Shown piece by piece: positions 11,045-19,041 of a stretch of 64,000 nucleotides of DNA (the stretch's first letter is position 1; each line of letters starts with the position of its first letter). The DNA lies in contig NC_014623.1 in the NCBI RefSeq assembly GCF_000165485.1, positions 577,501 through 641,500 of the forward strand. Reading direction: 5' to 3'. Position numbers and translations under genes: made by a program. Origin of the DNA: Stigmatella aurantiaca DW4/3-1. GTDB taxonomy: Bacteria > Myxococcota > Myxococcia > Myxococcales > Myxococcaceae. The notes beneath the pieces were generated by a model. It was given only the letters and a program-made list of their open reading frames with translations. It had not been told where the DNA came from and ran no database searches.

Positions 11045-12805
11045 ATGAAGCATTGGATTTTCCTGGGACTCGCCGGCTTGGTGGCTTGTGCGGACAGCAC
11101 GCCCCCCATCTACGAGCCGCAGGATTGCCCAGACGCGGTGGAGAGCGCTCGGCCTGTCGCCCAGGCGCAGGCCGTGTCTGCTCCAGAGGACGAGACCTTC
11201 ATCGTCCACTTCCGCCGCACCGTGTCCGCCTCCGCCGCCACGCGGGCCGCCGGGGATGCCGTGGTCCGCATGGGTGGCCAGGTCCGGGCGCGGTGGTCTC
11301 AGTTAGGCGCTGTCGCCGCGCACCTGACGCCCGAGGCGCGTCAGAAGCTCGCCGCGGATCCCGAGGTGCTCGCCATCTACCCGGATCATCCCGTTCACGC
11401 CTTTGCCGTCGCCCGCCAACCGGCCATCACCACTGGCAGCACCGCCGAGTACACCGATGGGCTCAAGCTGGTGCAGGCCAACTCCGTGTGGGATGCCGAC
11501 AACGACGGGGTGCTGGATGCCAATGCCCCCATCGGCTCGAACATCCGCGTGTGCGTCATCGACAGCGGCTGGGATGACCGGCACCCCGAGCTGAAGGCGG
11601 CCTATGTCGGGGGCAAGGACTTCGTCGAGCTCGATGACGATCCCCGCGACTATGACACCCAGTCGAAGACCTGGGGCGGCGGCCATGGCACGCACACGGC
11701 GGCCACCATCGTCGCGCAGTTGGCCTCGACGGGCTCGGTGAATCCCTCCGAGGATTCCGCCGGCGTGGTGGGCGTGGCGCCCGGGGTGGAGCTGCTCGTG
11801 GCGCGCGTGCTCAACACCCAGGGCACCGGCAAGCTCTCCTACATTCTCTCCGCCATGGAGTGGTGCCAGAAGGAAGGGGCCAAGCTGGCCTCGCTGTCCC
11901 TGGGCTCCGATGAGTCCAATCCCCTGGAGCGGGATGCCTTCCAGAACGCGCTGAACGCGGGAATGCTCGCCATCGCGGCCGCGGGCAACTCGGGCACGGG
12001 GGATCCCTCCACCGAACCCGGTGTGGCCTTCCCGGCCGCCTATCCGAGCGTCCTCGCCGTGGGCGCCGTGGATTTCGACGGGGTGCATCCCACGTTCTCG
12101 CAGGTGGGGGCCGCGCTCTCCCTGGTGGGGCCGGGCGTCGATGTGCTGTCCGCCGCCCTCAGCGGGATCAGCTCCTACTCCGAACTCGATGTGGCGGGGA
12201 CACGCGTCACGTCCAGCTCGCTCGAGTTCGCGCCGGTGGGGACCTACGAGGGGCCGCTCGTTCACTGTGGGCTGGGAGGCTCCCGCACCGCGTGTGGCGA
12301 GGCCGCCACGTGCGAGGGCTTCGTCGCCTACGTGGATCGCGGTGGCACGGACTCGCAGGGCGAAGGGCTGACCTTCGCCAAGAAGGTCGATGCCGTGCGC
12401 CGCGCGGGCGCGCGCGCGGTCATCATCGGCAACAATGATCCCTCCGATGGCGTGGGCCGGTTCACCTTGGGCAAGGCGGGCTCCTGGCTGCCGACGGCCT
12501 CCATCTCCTACCAGGACGGAGAGGCCCTCAAGAAGCTCTCGGCCACGCAGGCCCGGATGAACCTCGTGAGCGTGGATTACCAGCGGCTGACGGGCACCTC
12601 CATGGCCACCCCTCACGTCACCGGCGTGGCCGCGCTGGTGTGGAGCGCGCGGCCCTCGCTCACCGCCGCCCAGGTGCGCGACATCCTGGAGAAGTCCGCC
12701 GAGCCGCTGCCCCGCGGGAGCGCCAAGGGCAGCCGGAACGACGTCTACGGGTATGGGCTCGTTCAGGCCAAGGCCGCGCTGAAGCTGCTGGAGACCTATC
12801 CGTAA
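11045..12805 (+). CDS. Subtilisin-like serine protease (S8), lipoprotein
   Basis: 586 residues. The signal MKHWIFLGLAGLVAC has Cys15 in a lipobox. An inhibitor_I9-like propeptide (about 50-120) precedes the S8 catalytic domain with Asp173 (VCVIDSGWDD), His214 (GGGHGTHTAA) and Ser519 (GTSMATPHVTG). Between His and Ser, roughly residues 375-505, lies a PA-type insertion (GPLVHCGLG ... FVAYVDRGG ... RRAGARAVIIGNND) with several cysteines, as in vibriolysin-like and plant subtilases. All three triad residues are present, so it should be active outside the cytoplasm. RBS-like GAGAGAGCG precedes the ATG. It converges with the anti-sigma gene two bases away. Confidence 0.93.
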   Translation: MKHWIFLGLAGLVACADSTPPIYEPQDCPDAVESARPVAQAQAVSAPEDETFIVHFRRTVSASAATRAAGDAVVRMGGQVRARWSQLGAVAAHLTPEARQKLAADPEVLAIYPDHPVHAFAVARQPAITTGSTAEYTDGLKLVQANSVWDADNDGVLDANAPIGSNIRVCVIDSGWDDRHPELKAAYVGGKDFVELDDDPRDYDTQSKTWGGGHGTHTAATIVAQLASTGSVNPSEDSAGVVGVAPGVELLVARVLNTQGTGKLSYILSAMEWCQKEGAKLASLSLGSDESNPLERDAFQNALNAGMLAIAAAGNSGTGDPSTEPGVAFPAAYPSVLAVGAVDFDGVHPTFSQVGAALSLVGPGVDVLSAALSGISSYSELDVAGTRVTSSSLEFAPVGTYEGPLVHCGLGGSRTACGEAATCEGFVAYVDRGGTDSQGEGLTFAKKVDAVRRAGARAVIIGNNDPSDGVGRFTLGKAGSWLPTASISYQDGEALKKLSATQARMNLVSVDYQRLTGTSMATPHVTGVAALVWSARPSLTAAQVRDILEKSAEPLPRGSAKGSRNDVYGYGLVQAKAALKLLETYP

Positions 12806-12807
12806 GC

Positions 12808-13314
12808 TCAGTGCGAGGACAGCACCGGCGAGGCGATGAGGCAGGCCCCGAAGCGGGCCTCCATCGCCGCCACTTCCTGGCTGCTCGTGTCCTCGCAGGC
12901 CAGCAGCCCGGAGGCGAGTGCCTCCTGCGTCCAGGACTCGTCGATGGAGGACGCGGGGGGCAGCCGGGCCATGTTGAGGGCCAGGAAGGCCACGGCCGCC
13001 GCGGCCCCCAGGGCCATCTTCCCAGGAGAAGACCAGGACCACGTCCTGCGCGGTGATGGCCGGGGCTCCGGCGGGGCGGGGCGCGCGGGCGCCGTGCCCA
13101 GCCGCGCTTGAAGCGTCTCGAAGTTCAGCGCGGGCCGCGAAGGCATGCGGCGGGCCCGCTGGGTCATCCAACTGCGCTCCAGCTTCATCCACGAGAGCGC
13201 GTGCGCGCACGCGGCACAGCCCTCGGCATGCGCGCGGACCCGCTCGGCTTCCCCGGAGGGCAGCTCTCCCGCCAGCAGCGCGTCCAAGTCCTGCTCACGG
13301 CAAGGGGGGCTCAT
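12808..13314 (-). CDS. Zinc-finger anti-sigma factor
   Basis: 168 residues. The N-terminus has the zf-HC2 pattern: C5 in MSPPCREQDLDALLAGEL, then VRAHAEGCAACAHAL (His-x3-Cys-x2-Cys), the anti-sigma zinc-binding motif. One membrane segment (KMALGAAAAVAFLALNM) follows near residue 100, and then a short extracytoplasmic tail. Its ATG overlaps the stop of the sigma gene (ATGA), so it is coupled with its target. It should hold the ECF factor at the membrane until a signal arrives. Confidence 0.88.
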   Translation of the reverse strand: MSPPCREQDLDALLAGELPSGEAERVRAHAEGCAACAHALSWMKLERSWMTQRARRMPSRPALNFETLQARLGTAPARPAPPEPRPSPRRTWSWSSPGKMALGAAAAVAFLALNMARLPPASSIDESWTQEALASGLLACEDTSSQEVAAMEARFGACLIASPVLSSH

Positions 13315-13943
13315 GAGCGTCCTCCAAGATAGGGGGCCAGGTGTTCGCGCAGTTGGAGCCGCGCGCGGTGAATCTCGTTCTTCACCTTGGGAATCGTCCA
13401 GCCCATCACCAGGGCGATCTCCTCGTACGGCAGCCCATGGTCGATGCGCAGCAGCAGGGCGGATCTCCGCCCTTCCCTCAAGTGGCCGAGGGCTTCCGCC
13501 AGCACGGCTTCCGTCTCGCGGTCCAGCAGCAGGTCCTCGGGCGTGGGGGTGGGCAGCACCGTCTCTAGCAGCCCCTCGGTGTCCTCATCGTCGAGGTCCA
13601 CGCGGATGCCCCGCACGCGGCGCGTCTCCAGGAACACCCGGCGCGCGATGCCCAGCAGCCACGAGGCCAGCCGATCCTCGTCCCGCAGGGCCGTGAGCCG
13701 GGCGTGCGCCCGCACGAAGGTCTCCTGGGTGGCCTCGTCCGCGGCGGCCTCGTCCCGGAAGGAGTCCTTCAGGAAACGCCAGACCGTGGGGCCATGGCGC
13801 TCGAAGAGGGTCCGGAAGGCGGCCGCATCGCCCGAGCGCGCCTGGCGGACCAATGCCTGGTGCCCTTCCTGGGTCTCAGGAGCGTCCTTTTCCACGGGGA
13901 GCAATCGCAGGGCGAGCAGGGGAGCCACAGGGCGTCGTGTCAC
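13311..13943 (-). CDS. ECF-family RNA polymerase sigma factor
   Basis: About 210 residues. Region 2 is seen as ALVRQARSGDAAAFRTLFERHGPTVWRFL and EAAADEATQETFVRAHARL; region 4 as REGRRSALLLRIDHGLPYEEIALVMG then PKVKNEIHRARLQL. The GTG at 13943 is my start; a GTG about 17 codons further in is also possible. The upstream frame is open but unlike protein. It pairs with the overlapping anti-sigma gene and is divergent from a secreted coiled-coil protein gene. An inverted repeat in its promoter region hints at regulation. Confidence 0.9.
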   Translation of the reverse strand: MTRRPVAPLLALRLLPVEKDAPETQEGHQALVRQARSGDAAAFRTLFERHGPTVWRFLKDSFRDEAAADEATQETFVRAHARLTALRDEDRLASWLLGIARRVFLETRRVRGIRVDLDDEDTEGLLETVLPTPTPEDLLLDRETEAVLAEALGHLREGRRSALLLRIDHGLPYEEIALVMGWTIPKVKNEIHRARLQLREHLAPYLGGRS

Positions 13944-13954
13944 GAGCGCGCCCC

Positions 13955-14034
13955 GGGTTTCACGGCGGCCCTCTTTTTTGGGCGGAACATGGCTGGCGCC
14001 CAGCGTGCCCCAAGTTCGCGCTCCGTGAAAACCC
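13955..14034. promoter_or_regulatory. Long-spaced inverted repeat in sigma-factor promoter region
   Basis: GGGTTTCACGG at 13955-13965 and CCGTGAAAACCC at 14023-14034 are inverted copies (one extra A) about 57 nt apart in the divergent region 13944-14142. The arms could bind a dimeric or looping regulator. A GGAAC (13984) resembles an ECF -35 element, but I could not place a convincing -10. Confidence 0.4.
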
Positions 14035-14142
14035 ACTTGCCCCCACCCCGGGGGCTCGGGAGGGCGGTGCCGGGGGGCCGTGCATTGCCAGCCAACGTTC
14101 GGGAGCCAACCTTTTGAAGGGGAAGGGACGGGAGGTTGGCAC

Positions 14143-14805
14143 ATGCGACGCGTGACCTGGATGACGGTGGGGGTGGTGGGGGCGGGACTCCTTCTATGTG
14201 GCGCGGAGGAGCCGGTGGCCCTCGCGCAGGCGCAGCCCCAGGTCCAAGGGGTCCCCTCGGCGGAAGCGCCCACCCGGTATCCTTATAATGACAACAGTGG
14301 CCAGGCCGCGGGCACGGCGCCCTCGGAGACGGCCACGTTGCGTCAGACCGTGCTTCGGCTCCAGGCGGAGGTCGCGGGAATGCAGCGGGAGCTGGCGCAA
14401 CTGCGCGCGGAGCTGGCGAGCTTGAACCCGGACGTGGGCATCGGGGGCTCGGGGCCGGTCCCGGCGGAGAACACCGCCCCCGCGTCGCCGCCGCCCACCG
14501 CCCAGACCCAGGACACGGCGTCTCCCAGCACCCCCGGCTCGGGCGAGGCGCGGGTGGACGCCATCTACACGGGGACGGTGCGCTCGGTGTCCGGGAACCG
14601 GTTGGTGCTCGTGGACGGTGACGGGACAGCGTTCCCCGTGGCCCTGGGAGACCGCACGGAGATGCGCGGGGCAAATGGCCAGCGCCTCGGCGCAAAGCAG
14701 CTGAAGCAGGGCATGCGGGTCCGCGCCACGGTGGACATGCTCGCCGGGAATCAGGAGGCGGCCGAGATCGTCGTCCTTCCCTCCGCTTCGGGCGCGCCCC
14801 GCTGA
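14143..14805 (+). CDS. Secreted coiled-coil protein, function unknown
   Basis: 220 residues. A signal peptide (MRRVTWMTVGVVGAGLLLC, possible lipobox LLLCG) is followed by a Pro/Gln stretch. A short coiled coil (residues 70-100, LRQTVLRLQAEVAGMQRELAQLRAEL) leads to a Pro-rich linker and a C-terminal beta domain of about 80 residues (GTVRSVSGNRLVLVDGDGTAFPVALGDRTEM) like small OB or DUF5666-type folds. Probably periplasmic. It is divergent from the ECF sigma gene, so it may belong to that regulon. Confidence 0.7.
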   Translation: MRRVTWMTVGVVGAGLLLCGAEEPVALAQAQPQVQGVPSAEAPTRYPYNDNSGQAAGTAPSETATLRQTVLRLQAEVAGMQRELAQLRAELASLNPDVGIGGSGPVPAENTAPASPPPTAQTQDTASPSTPGSGEARVDAIYTGTVRSVSGNRLVLVDGDGTAFPVALGDRTEMRGANGQRLGAKQLKQGMRVRATVDMLAGNQEAAEIVVLPSASGAPR

Positions 14806-14821
14806 CGGGTTGGGGCTGGGC

Positions 14822-15439
14822 TCACGGGGCGAGCCTGCCGCGCGCCCTCAGCACGGCCCGGGCGTAGTCCACCACGGAGGCCAGGGCGGTCACGCCCACG
14901 ACGGCGACGAGCGCCGGGACCGCAACGGGGACGAGCAGGGCCGCGAGCAAGGTCAGCGCCTGGAGGGTGGTGACGGCCTTGCCGAGCATCCGCGCCTTGA
15001 GCTCCACCGGGCGGAGCGAGGGCACGAGGCGCGAGACGAGGAAGCCCACGGCGGTGGCCGCATCGCGCAGCAGCAGGAGAATCACCTGGAGCGGCGTGAG
15101 CAGCCCATCCAGCAGCAGGGCGAACAGCGCGGTGACGGCGAAGCCGCGATCGGCCACCGGATCAATGAGCGCGCCCAACCGGGTGGTGAGCCGCGCATGC
15201 CGCGCAATCCATCCATCCAACACGTCCGTGAAGCCCGCCAGGACCACGAGCCCCGCGCGCAGCAGCGAGTCCGAAGTCATCAGGAACAGGACCGCGAAAC
15301 CCAGCCGGGAGAGCGACAGCAGGTGGAGCAATACCAGTTGTGTCCTGCGTGACAGCAGGCCCGGCCGGCGCGGAGCCTGTACGCTGGAGGGAACGGGTCT
15401 GCCAGGAATGTCCGGAGGACTGAACAGAGGCTGACGCAT
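14822..15439 (-). CDS. CDP-alcohol phosphatidyltransferase family protein
   Basis: 205 residues with about five to six membrane segments. The family signature D-x2-D-G-x2-A-R-x8-G-x3-D-x3-D is intact at about residues 72-97 (DVLDGWIARHAR then ALIDPVAD). These enzymes move a phosphatidyl group from CDP-diacylglycerol to an alcohol, as in phosphatidylglycerol-phosphate or cardiolipin synthesis. The alcohol used cannot be told from sequence. The N-terminus of about 35 residues before the first helix is Pro/Arg-rich. It converges with the preceding plus-strand gene. Confidence 0.88.
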   Translation of the reverse strand: MRQPLFSPPDIPGRPVPSSVQAPRRPGLLSRRTQLVLLHLLSLSRLGFAVLFLMTSDSLLRAGLVVLAGFTDVLDGWIARHARLTTRLGALIDPVADRGFAVTALFALLLDGLLTPLQVILLLLRDAATAVGFLVSRLVPSLRPVELKARMLGKAVTTLQALTLLAALLVPVAVPALVAVVGVTALASVVDYARAVLRARGRLAP

Positions 15440-15602
15440 GGTGGGCTCGGGTCTCTTCCTTCAAGATAAGGAGGACATTCCGAGCGGCAGACACGGGGCT
15501 GGCTCCCCGAGGGGCAAGGGCTGCGTGGAGCCCTCGACCGCTTGACCGCTGCATGCCGCGTGGGCCATGCAGCCGGTCTTCCAAAGACACGCCGCCGGAC
15601 GG

Positions 15603-16190
15603 TTAGTAGCGGGTGGGTGGCTCGCGGTCTGGATCCTTTTTGCGAGGGAGCGGCGTCTCCGTCGCTGGCTCTTCGTCCGCGCCCAGCGGATCCCACCCGG
15701 GTCCCGCCGCGCGGCGCTCACGCAGGGAGGGCTCTGGGGGCACGAAGGGTGCGCCGACCGGCGTCCGGGAACCGGGACGCGCCACCGCCGCGGGGGTCAT
15801 CGTCTCGTCCTGGTCCAGATCAGGGGAACTCCCCACGGGCCCATGGTCGTGCATCCGGGACTTCTCCATCCGCACTTCGGTCAGCTCCGTGGGCTGAAGG
15901 CCCAACCCGTGCGCCGGGGGCGCGGAGAACCCCGCGACGCCCACCGTGCCCTTGGCGTTGCCACCCTCCGGGGATGCCGCGTGCGCGCCGCGCAGGGAGG
16001 CGTTGTCCCGCGACAGGACGATCTCCTCGCCACGGAACTGGGCGATGTCGCTGAAGGGCACCAGGAAGTCCCGGTGGAAGAGCAGCCCCTTCTCGATGAC
16101 GACACCGTCTTCCTTGACGTCCACGATGCGTCCCACCTGGATGCCATCCCGGCTCAGGACGACCATGCCTCTTCGCATGCGTTCGAACAT
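15603..16190 (-). CDS. PRC-barrel/DUF2171-like protein
   Basis: 195 residues. The first 75 form a small beta-barrel-like domain (MVVLSRDGIQVGRIVDVKEDGVVIEKG then FLVPFSDIAQFRGEEIVLS), resembling PRC-barrel/DUF2171 proteins. The remaining 120 residues are low-complexity, rich in Pro, Gly, Arg and acidic residues, and probably disordered. GAGGAG lies 7 nt before the chosen ATG; the longer frame adds 20 residues without support. It is probably cytoplasmic. The role is unknown. Confidence 0.7.
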   Translation of the reverse strand: MFERMRRGMVVLSRDGIQVGRIVDVKEDGVVIEKGLLFHRDFLVPFSDIAQFRGEEIVLSRDNASLRGAHAASPEGGNAKGTVGVAGFSAPPAHGLGLQPTELTEVRMEKSRMHDHGPVGSSPDLDQDETMTPAAVARPGSRTPVGAPFVPPEPSLRERRAAGPGWDPLGADEEPATETPLPRKKDPDREPPTRY

Positions 16191-16586
16191 CGTTTGCTCC
16201 TCCGCTCGAGGTGAATGGAATGCCAAGGCCCCACGCCCTGGCGCGTCCAACCTGGAAATTGGGGATGGATCCGCCCCCCAGCAGCAGGGGCGCGAGACGG
16301 ATGGCTGCTCCTGAAGCGGGCGGGTGTCCCGGCGGAATGTTGGGCTGCCTTCAGCGGGGGTGCCCTTTCGATCCAGAATGCCGCCGCCTGGGAGGGCGAA
16401 TCCTCACGTCCTCTGGCACGGGGGCCAATGAAACCCTGGCCAGTTCCAGGTGAGCGCGAAAGTGCCGTTGTGACTGACAGGCAAAAAAGTGCGGGCGGGC
16501 GCGGCCGGGGGATGGTTGGGCTCCACACCTCGGAAGTGCGATGATTCAGTTTGCCCCTGTTTCAGAGAGAGAACCGGACTGCATCA
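16191..16586. other. Divergent intergenic region before chemosensory operon
   Basis: 396 nt that must hold the promoter of the chemosensory operon and that of the minus-strand PRC-barrel gene. Short ORFs exist but lack codon bias and a ribosome binding site. I looked for a sigma-54 site; TGGCACGGGGGCCAA at about 16415 lacks the GC at -12. Nothing else is recognisable. Confidence 0.4.
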
Positions 16587-17066
16587 ATGTCAGAAGTCAT
16601 GATGTTCGGCGGTGCCGAAGAGGGACGCTTCCTCATCGTGCGCGCGCGGGGCTGGATTTGCGCGCTGCCCATCCAGGAGGTCGTCGAGACGATGCGGCCG
16701 TTGCCGGTGACGCCGGTGGCGGATGCGCCGCCCTTTGTCCGGGGCGTGGCCGTGGTGCGAGGCCGTCCGTCCCCCGTCATCCATCTGGCGACCTTGCTGG
16801 GGGGCTCCAGCGCGGGCACGGCCCAGCGCTTCGTCTCGCTGCGCGTGGGGGAGCGGCTGCTCGTGCTGGAGGTGGAGGAAGTGCTGGGGCTGCGGCGGCT
16901 GGGCGCGCGCGAGCTGGGCACGCTGCCGCCGCTGCTGGCGGTGGCCGTGGGGGGCAACCTGGAGGTGCTCGGCACGCTGGATGGGCAATTGCTGGCGGCG
17001 CTGGACACCTCGCGGCTGTTGACCGAAGCGGTCTGGGGCCGGTTGGTGACGGCGGGGGAGGCGTGA
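16587..17066 (+). CDS. CheW-like coupling protein (first)
   Basis: 159 residues forming one CheW domain: RFLIVRARGWICALPIQEVVETMRP, then FVRGVAVVRGRPSPVIHLATLLG and SLRVGERLLVLEVEEVLGLRRL. It would couple the MCP to CheA at the membrane. It is the first gene of the operon, with GAGAGA before the ATG. Its TGA overlaps the CheR start (TGATG), so translation is coupled. Confidence 0.9.
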   Translation: MSEVMMFGGAEEGRFLIVRARGWICALPIQEVVETMRPLPVTPVADAPPFVRGVAVVRGRPSPVIHLATLLGGSSAGTAQRFVSLRVGERLLVLEVEEVLGLRRLGARELGTLPPLLAVAVGGNLEVLGTLDGQLLAALDTSRLLTEAVWGRLVTAGEA

Positions 17067-18505
17067 TGGAGTGGCCCAAGGCCGTGAACCGGTTCGCCAC
17101 CTTCGTGGAGCGGCGCCTGGGGCTCGCGCCCGTGCCCAACGGGGGCCGGGAGCTGGAGGCGCTGCTGGCGGAGAAGTCCGCGCGCTCCGGGCTGGAGGCC
17201 TATCTGGCGAAGCTGGAGGCCGCCGGGAACCAGGACGCGGAACTGCGGCTCCTGGCCGAGCGGCTCACGGTGGGCGAGACGTACTTCTTCCGCCACCTGG
17301 CGCAGCTCCAGGCGCTGGTGGCGGAGGTGCTGCCCCGGGTGCAGCGGGAAGGCCGGCCGGCGCGCGTGCTGTGCGCGGGGTGCTCCTCCGGAGAGGAGGC
17401 GTACTCGGTGGCCATCCTGTGCCGGGAGAACGCCCTGGTGGAGCCCGAGCGGCTCTCCATCACGGGCGTGGACGTGAACCCGCGCGCCATCGAGCGGGCC
17501 CGCAAGGCGCGTTATGCCGCCTGGTCGCTCCGCTCCTGTCCCGAGGCGCTCCGGGAGCGCTGGTTCCATGCGCTGCCGAACGGGGACTTCGAGCTGCGGC
17601 CCAGCGCGCGTGAGCGCGTGCTCTTCGAGGAGCGCAACCTGCTGGAGGAGGATCCGGCCTTCTGGGCCTCGGGCTCCTTCGACGTCATTCTCTGCCGCAA
17701 CGTCACCCTCTACTTCACCCCCGAGGTGACCCGCACGGTCATGGCCCGCCTGGAGCGGGCGCTCACGCCGGGAGGCGCCTTGCTGCTGGGCCCCTCCGAG
17801 ACGCCCCGGGGCTTCTCCGAGTCCTTCGAGGTGTTGCAGGTGGGGGAGGCCTTCTACCACCGCCGCAAGACGGGGCTCACACCCGTGCCCATGGCCGCGC
17901 CCCGGCCCCTCGATGTGGCCTCGTTGCAAGCCGCGTCCTCCGTGCGGTGGATGTCGCCGCCCACCCCGCCGGCCCCGCGCATGCCGGAGCCTCCCCGCGA
18001 GCCGCTTGGGATGGAGCGGGCCTGGCGGCTGCTGGAGGAGGAGCGGTACGCCGAAGCCCAGGCCTGGCTGGAGCAACTGCCCGAGCCGGACCGGGAACAG
18101 TCCAGCGCGCGGCTGCTGCGGGCCGTGCTGCACTTCCAGGGAGGCCACTTTCCGGAGGCCGAGCGGGTGGCCGAGTCGCTCGTCGCCACGGGCCGGGCGG
18201 AGGCCGCCGTGTATTACTTGCTGGGGCTGTGCCGCGAGCAGGCCGGGGATGAAGGGGGCGCGCGCAACCGCTACGCGCGGGCCGTGCACCTGGAGCCCAC
18301 GTTCGCGTTGGGGCACCTGCGCCTGGGCATCCTGGCCCGGCGCGCCCAGGAGGCCACGCCCGCCCGCGTGGCGCTGCGGCTGGCGCTCACCCTGCTCGCG
18401 CACGAGCAGCCCCTGCACCTCACGCTCTTCGGCGGCGGCTTTGGCCGCCACGGGCTCATGCAGGTCTGCCAGCAGGAGCTGCGGGCGTGCGCGGAGGTGC
18501 CATGA
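17066..18505 (+). CDS. CheR-type MCP methyltransferase with TPR tail
   Basis: 479 residues. Residues 1-270 are CheR: TVGETYFFRH (equivalent of the NETSFFR loop), the SAM-binding stretch RVLCAGCSSGEEAYSVAI and FDVILCRNVTLYFTPE. A Pro-rich linker leads to a helical TPR region at 320-460 (AERVAESLVATGRAEAAVYYLLGLCREQAGD). CheR-TPR fusions are characteristic of FrzF and WspC. It methylates glutamates on the MCP. Both ends overlap the neighbouring genes. Confidence 0.92.
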   Translation: MEWPKAVNRFATFVERRLGLAPVPNGGRELEALLAEKSARSGLEAYLAKLEAAGNQDAELRLLAERLTVGETYFFRHLAQLQALVAEVLPRVQREGRPARVLCAGCSSGEEAYSVAILCRENALVEPERLSITGVDVNPRAIERARKARYAAWSLRSCPEALRERWFHALPNGDFELRPSARERVLFEERNLLEEDPAFWASGSFDVILCRNVTLYFTPEVTRTVMARLERALTPGGALLLGPSETPRGFSESFEVLQVGEAFYHRRKTGLTPVPMAAPRPLDVASLQAASSVRWMSPPTPPAPRMPEPPREPLGMERAWRLLEEERYAEAQAWLEQLPEPDREQSSARLLRAVLHFQGGHFPEAERVAESLVATGRAEAAVYYLLGLCREQAGDEGGARNRYARAVHLEPTFALGHLRLGILARRAQEATPARVALRLALTLLAHEQPLHLTLFGGGFGRHGLMQVCQQELRACAEVP

Positions 18506-19038
18506 GCCACCGGGGTGAGACCACGGCCCGGCGGCTGGCCGAGCTGCGCGAGGAGTTCGACGCGTCCTTCTCCCGGCCGCCCGCGCGGGTGGACACGCGC
18601 TGGGAAGTGCTCTTGCGGCTGCGCGTCGCGGGCACGGCCCTGACGGTGCCCCTGGAGCGGCTCTCCGGGCTGCACATTCTCACCCGGGTGGTGCCCTTGC
18701 CAGGCAGCCCTCCGGGCCTGCTGGGCCTGGTGGGGCTGCGCGGCCAGTTGGTGGCGGTGCATGATCTGGCCTACCGGCTGGGCCTGCCCTCGGATGAGAA
18801 GCCGCACTGGATGGTGTTGTGTGGCGGTGAGCGCCGCGTGGGGCTGGCCATCGGGGGGTTCGAGGGCCAGATGCGCGTCACCCCCGAGCAGATCCAGCCG
18901 AACGCGGGGGAAGCGCCGCGGCCCTACTTGAGGGCCAGCGTGGCGCGGCGGGAGGCGCCGCCGCTGCCGGTGCTCGATGTGGATTCGCTGGTGAAGGATC
19001 TCCTGGACGGAGCCGCGGCTCCGCGGAACACGAGGTAG
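18502..19038 (+). CDS. CheW-like coupling protein (second)
   Basis: 178 residues. An N-terminal extension of about 35 residues (RLAELREEFDASFSRPPAR) precedes a CheW domain (RVAGTALTVPLERLSGLHILTRV, LLGLVGLRGQLVAVHDLAYRLG). The ATG overlaps the CheR stop (ATGA). Two CheW proteins with the same components are found in Wsp (WspB, WspD) and Frz (FrzA, FrzB). The extension may give it a separate docking role (inference). Confidence 0.9.
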   Translation: MSHRGETTARRLAELREEFDASFSRPPARVDTRWEVLLRLRVAGTALTVPLERLSGLHILTRVVPLPGSPPGLLGLVGLRGQLVAVHDLAYRLGLPSDEKPHWMVLCGGERRVGLAIGGFEGQMRVTPEQIQPNAGEAPRPYLRASVARREAPPLPVLDVDSLVKDLLDGAAAPRNTR

Positions 19039-19041
19039 TGA

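Noticed and set aside
16400-16430. Sigma-54 promoter before the chemosensory operon
   Set aside because: TGGCACG is present, but the GC at the -12 position is missing.
16562-18451. Minus-strand ORF of 629 codons opposite cheW and cheR
   Set aside because: Antisense shadow in GC-rich DNA; no domain and no ribosome binding site.
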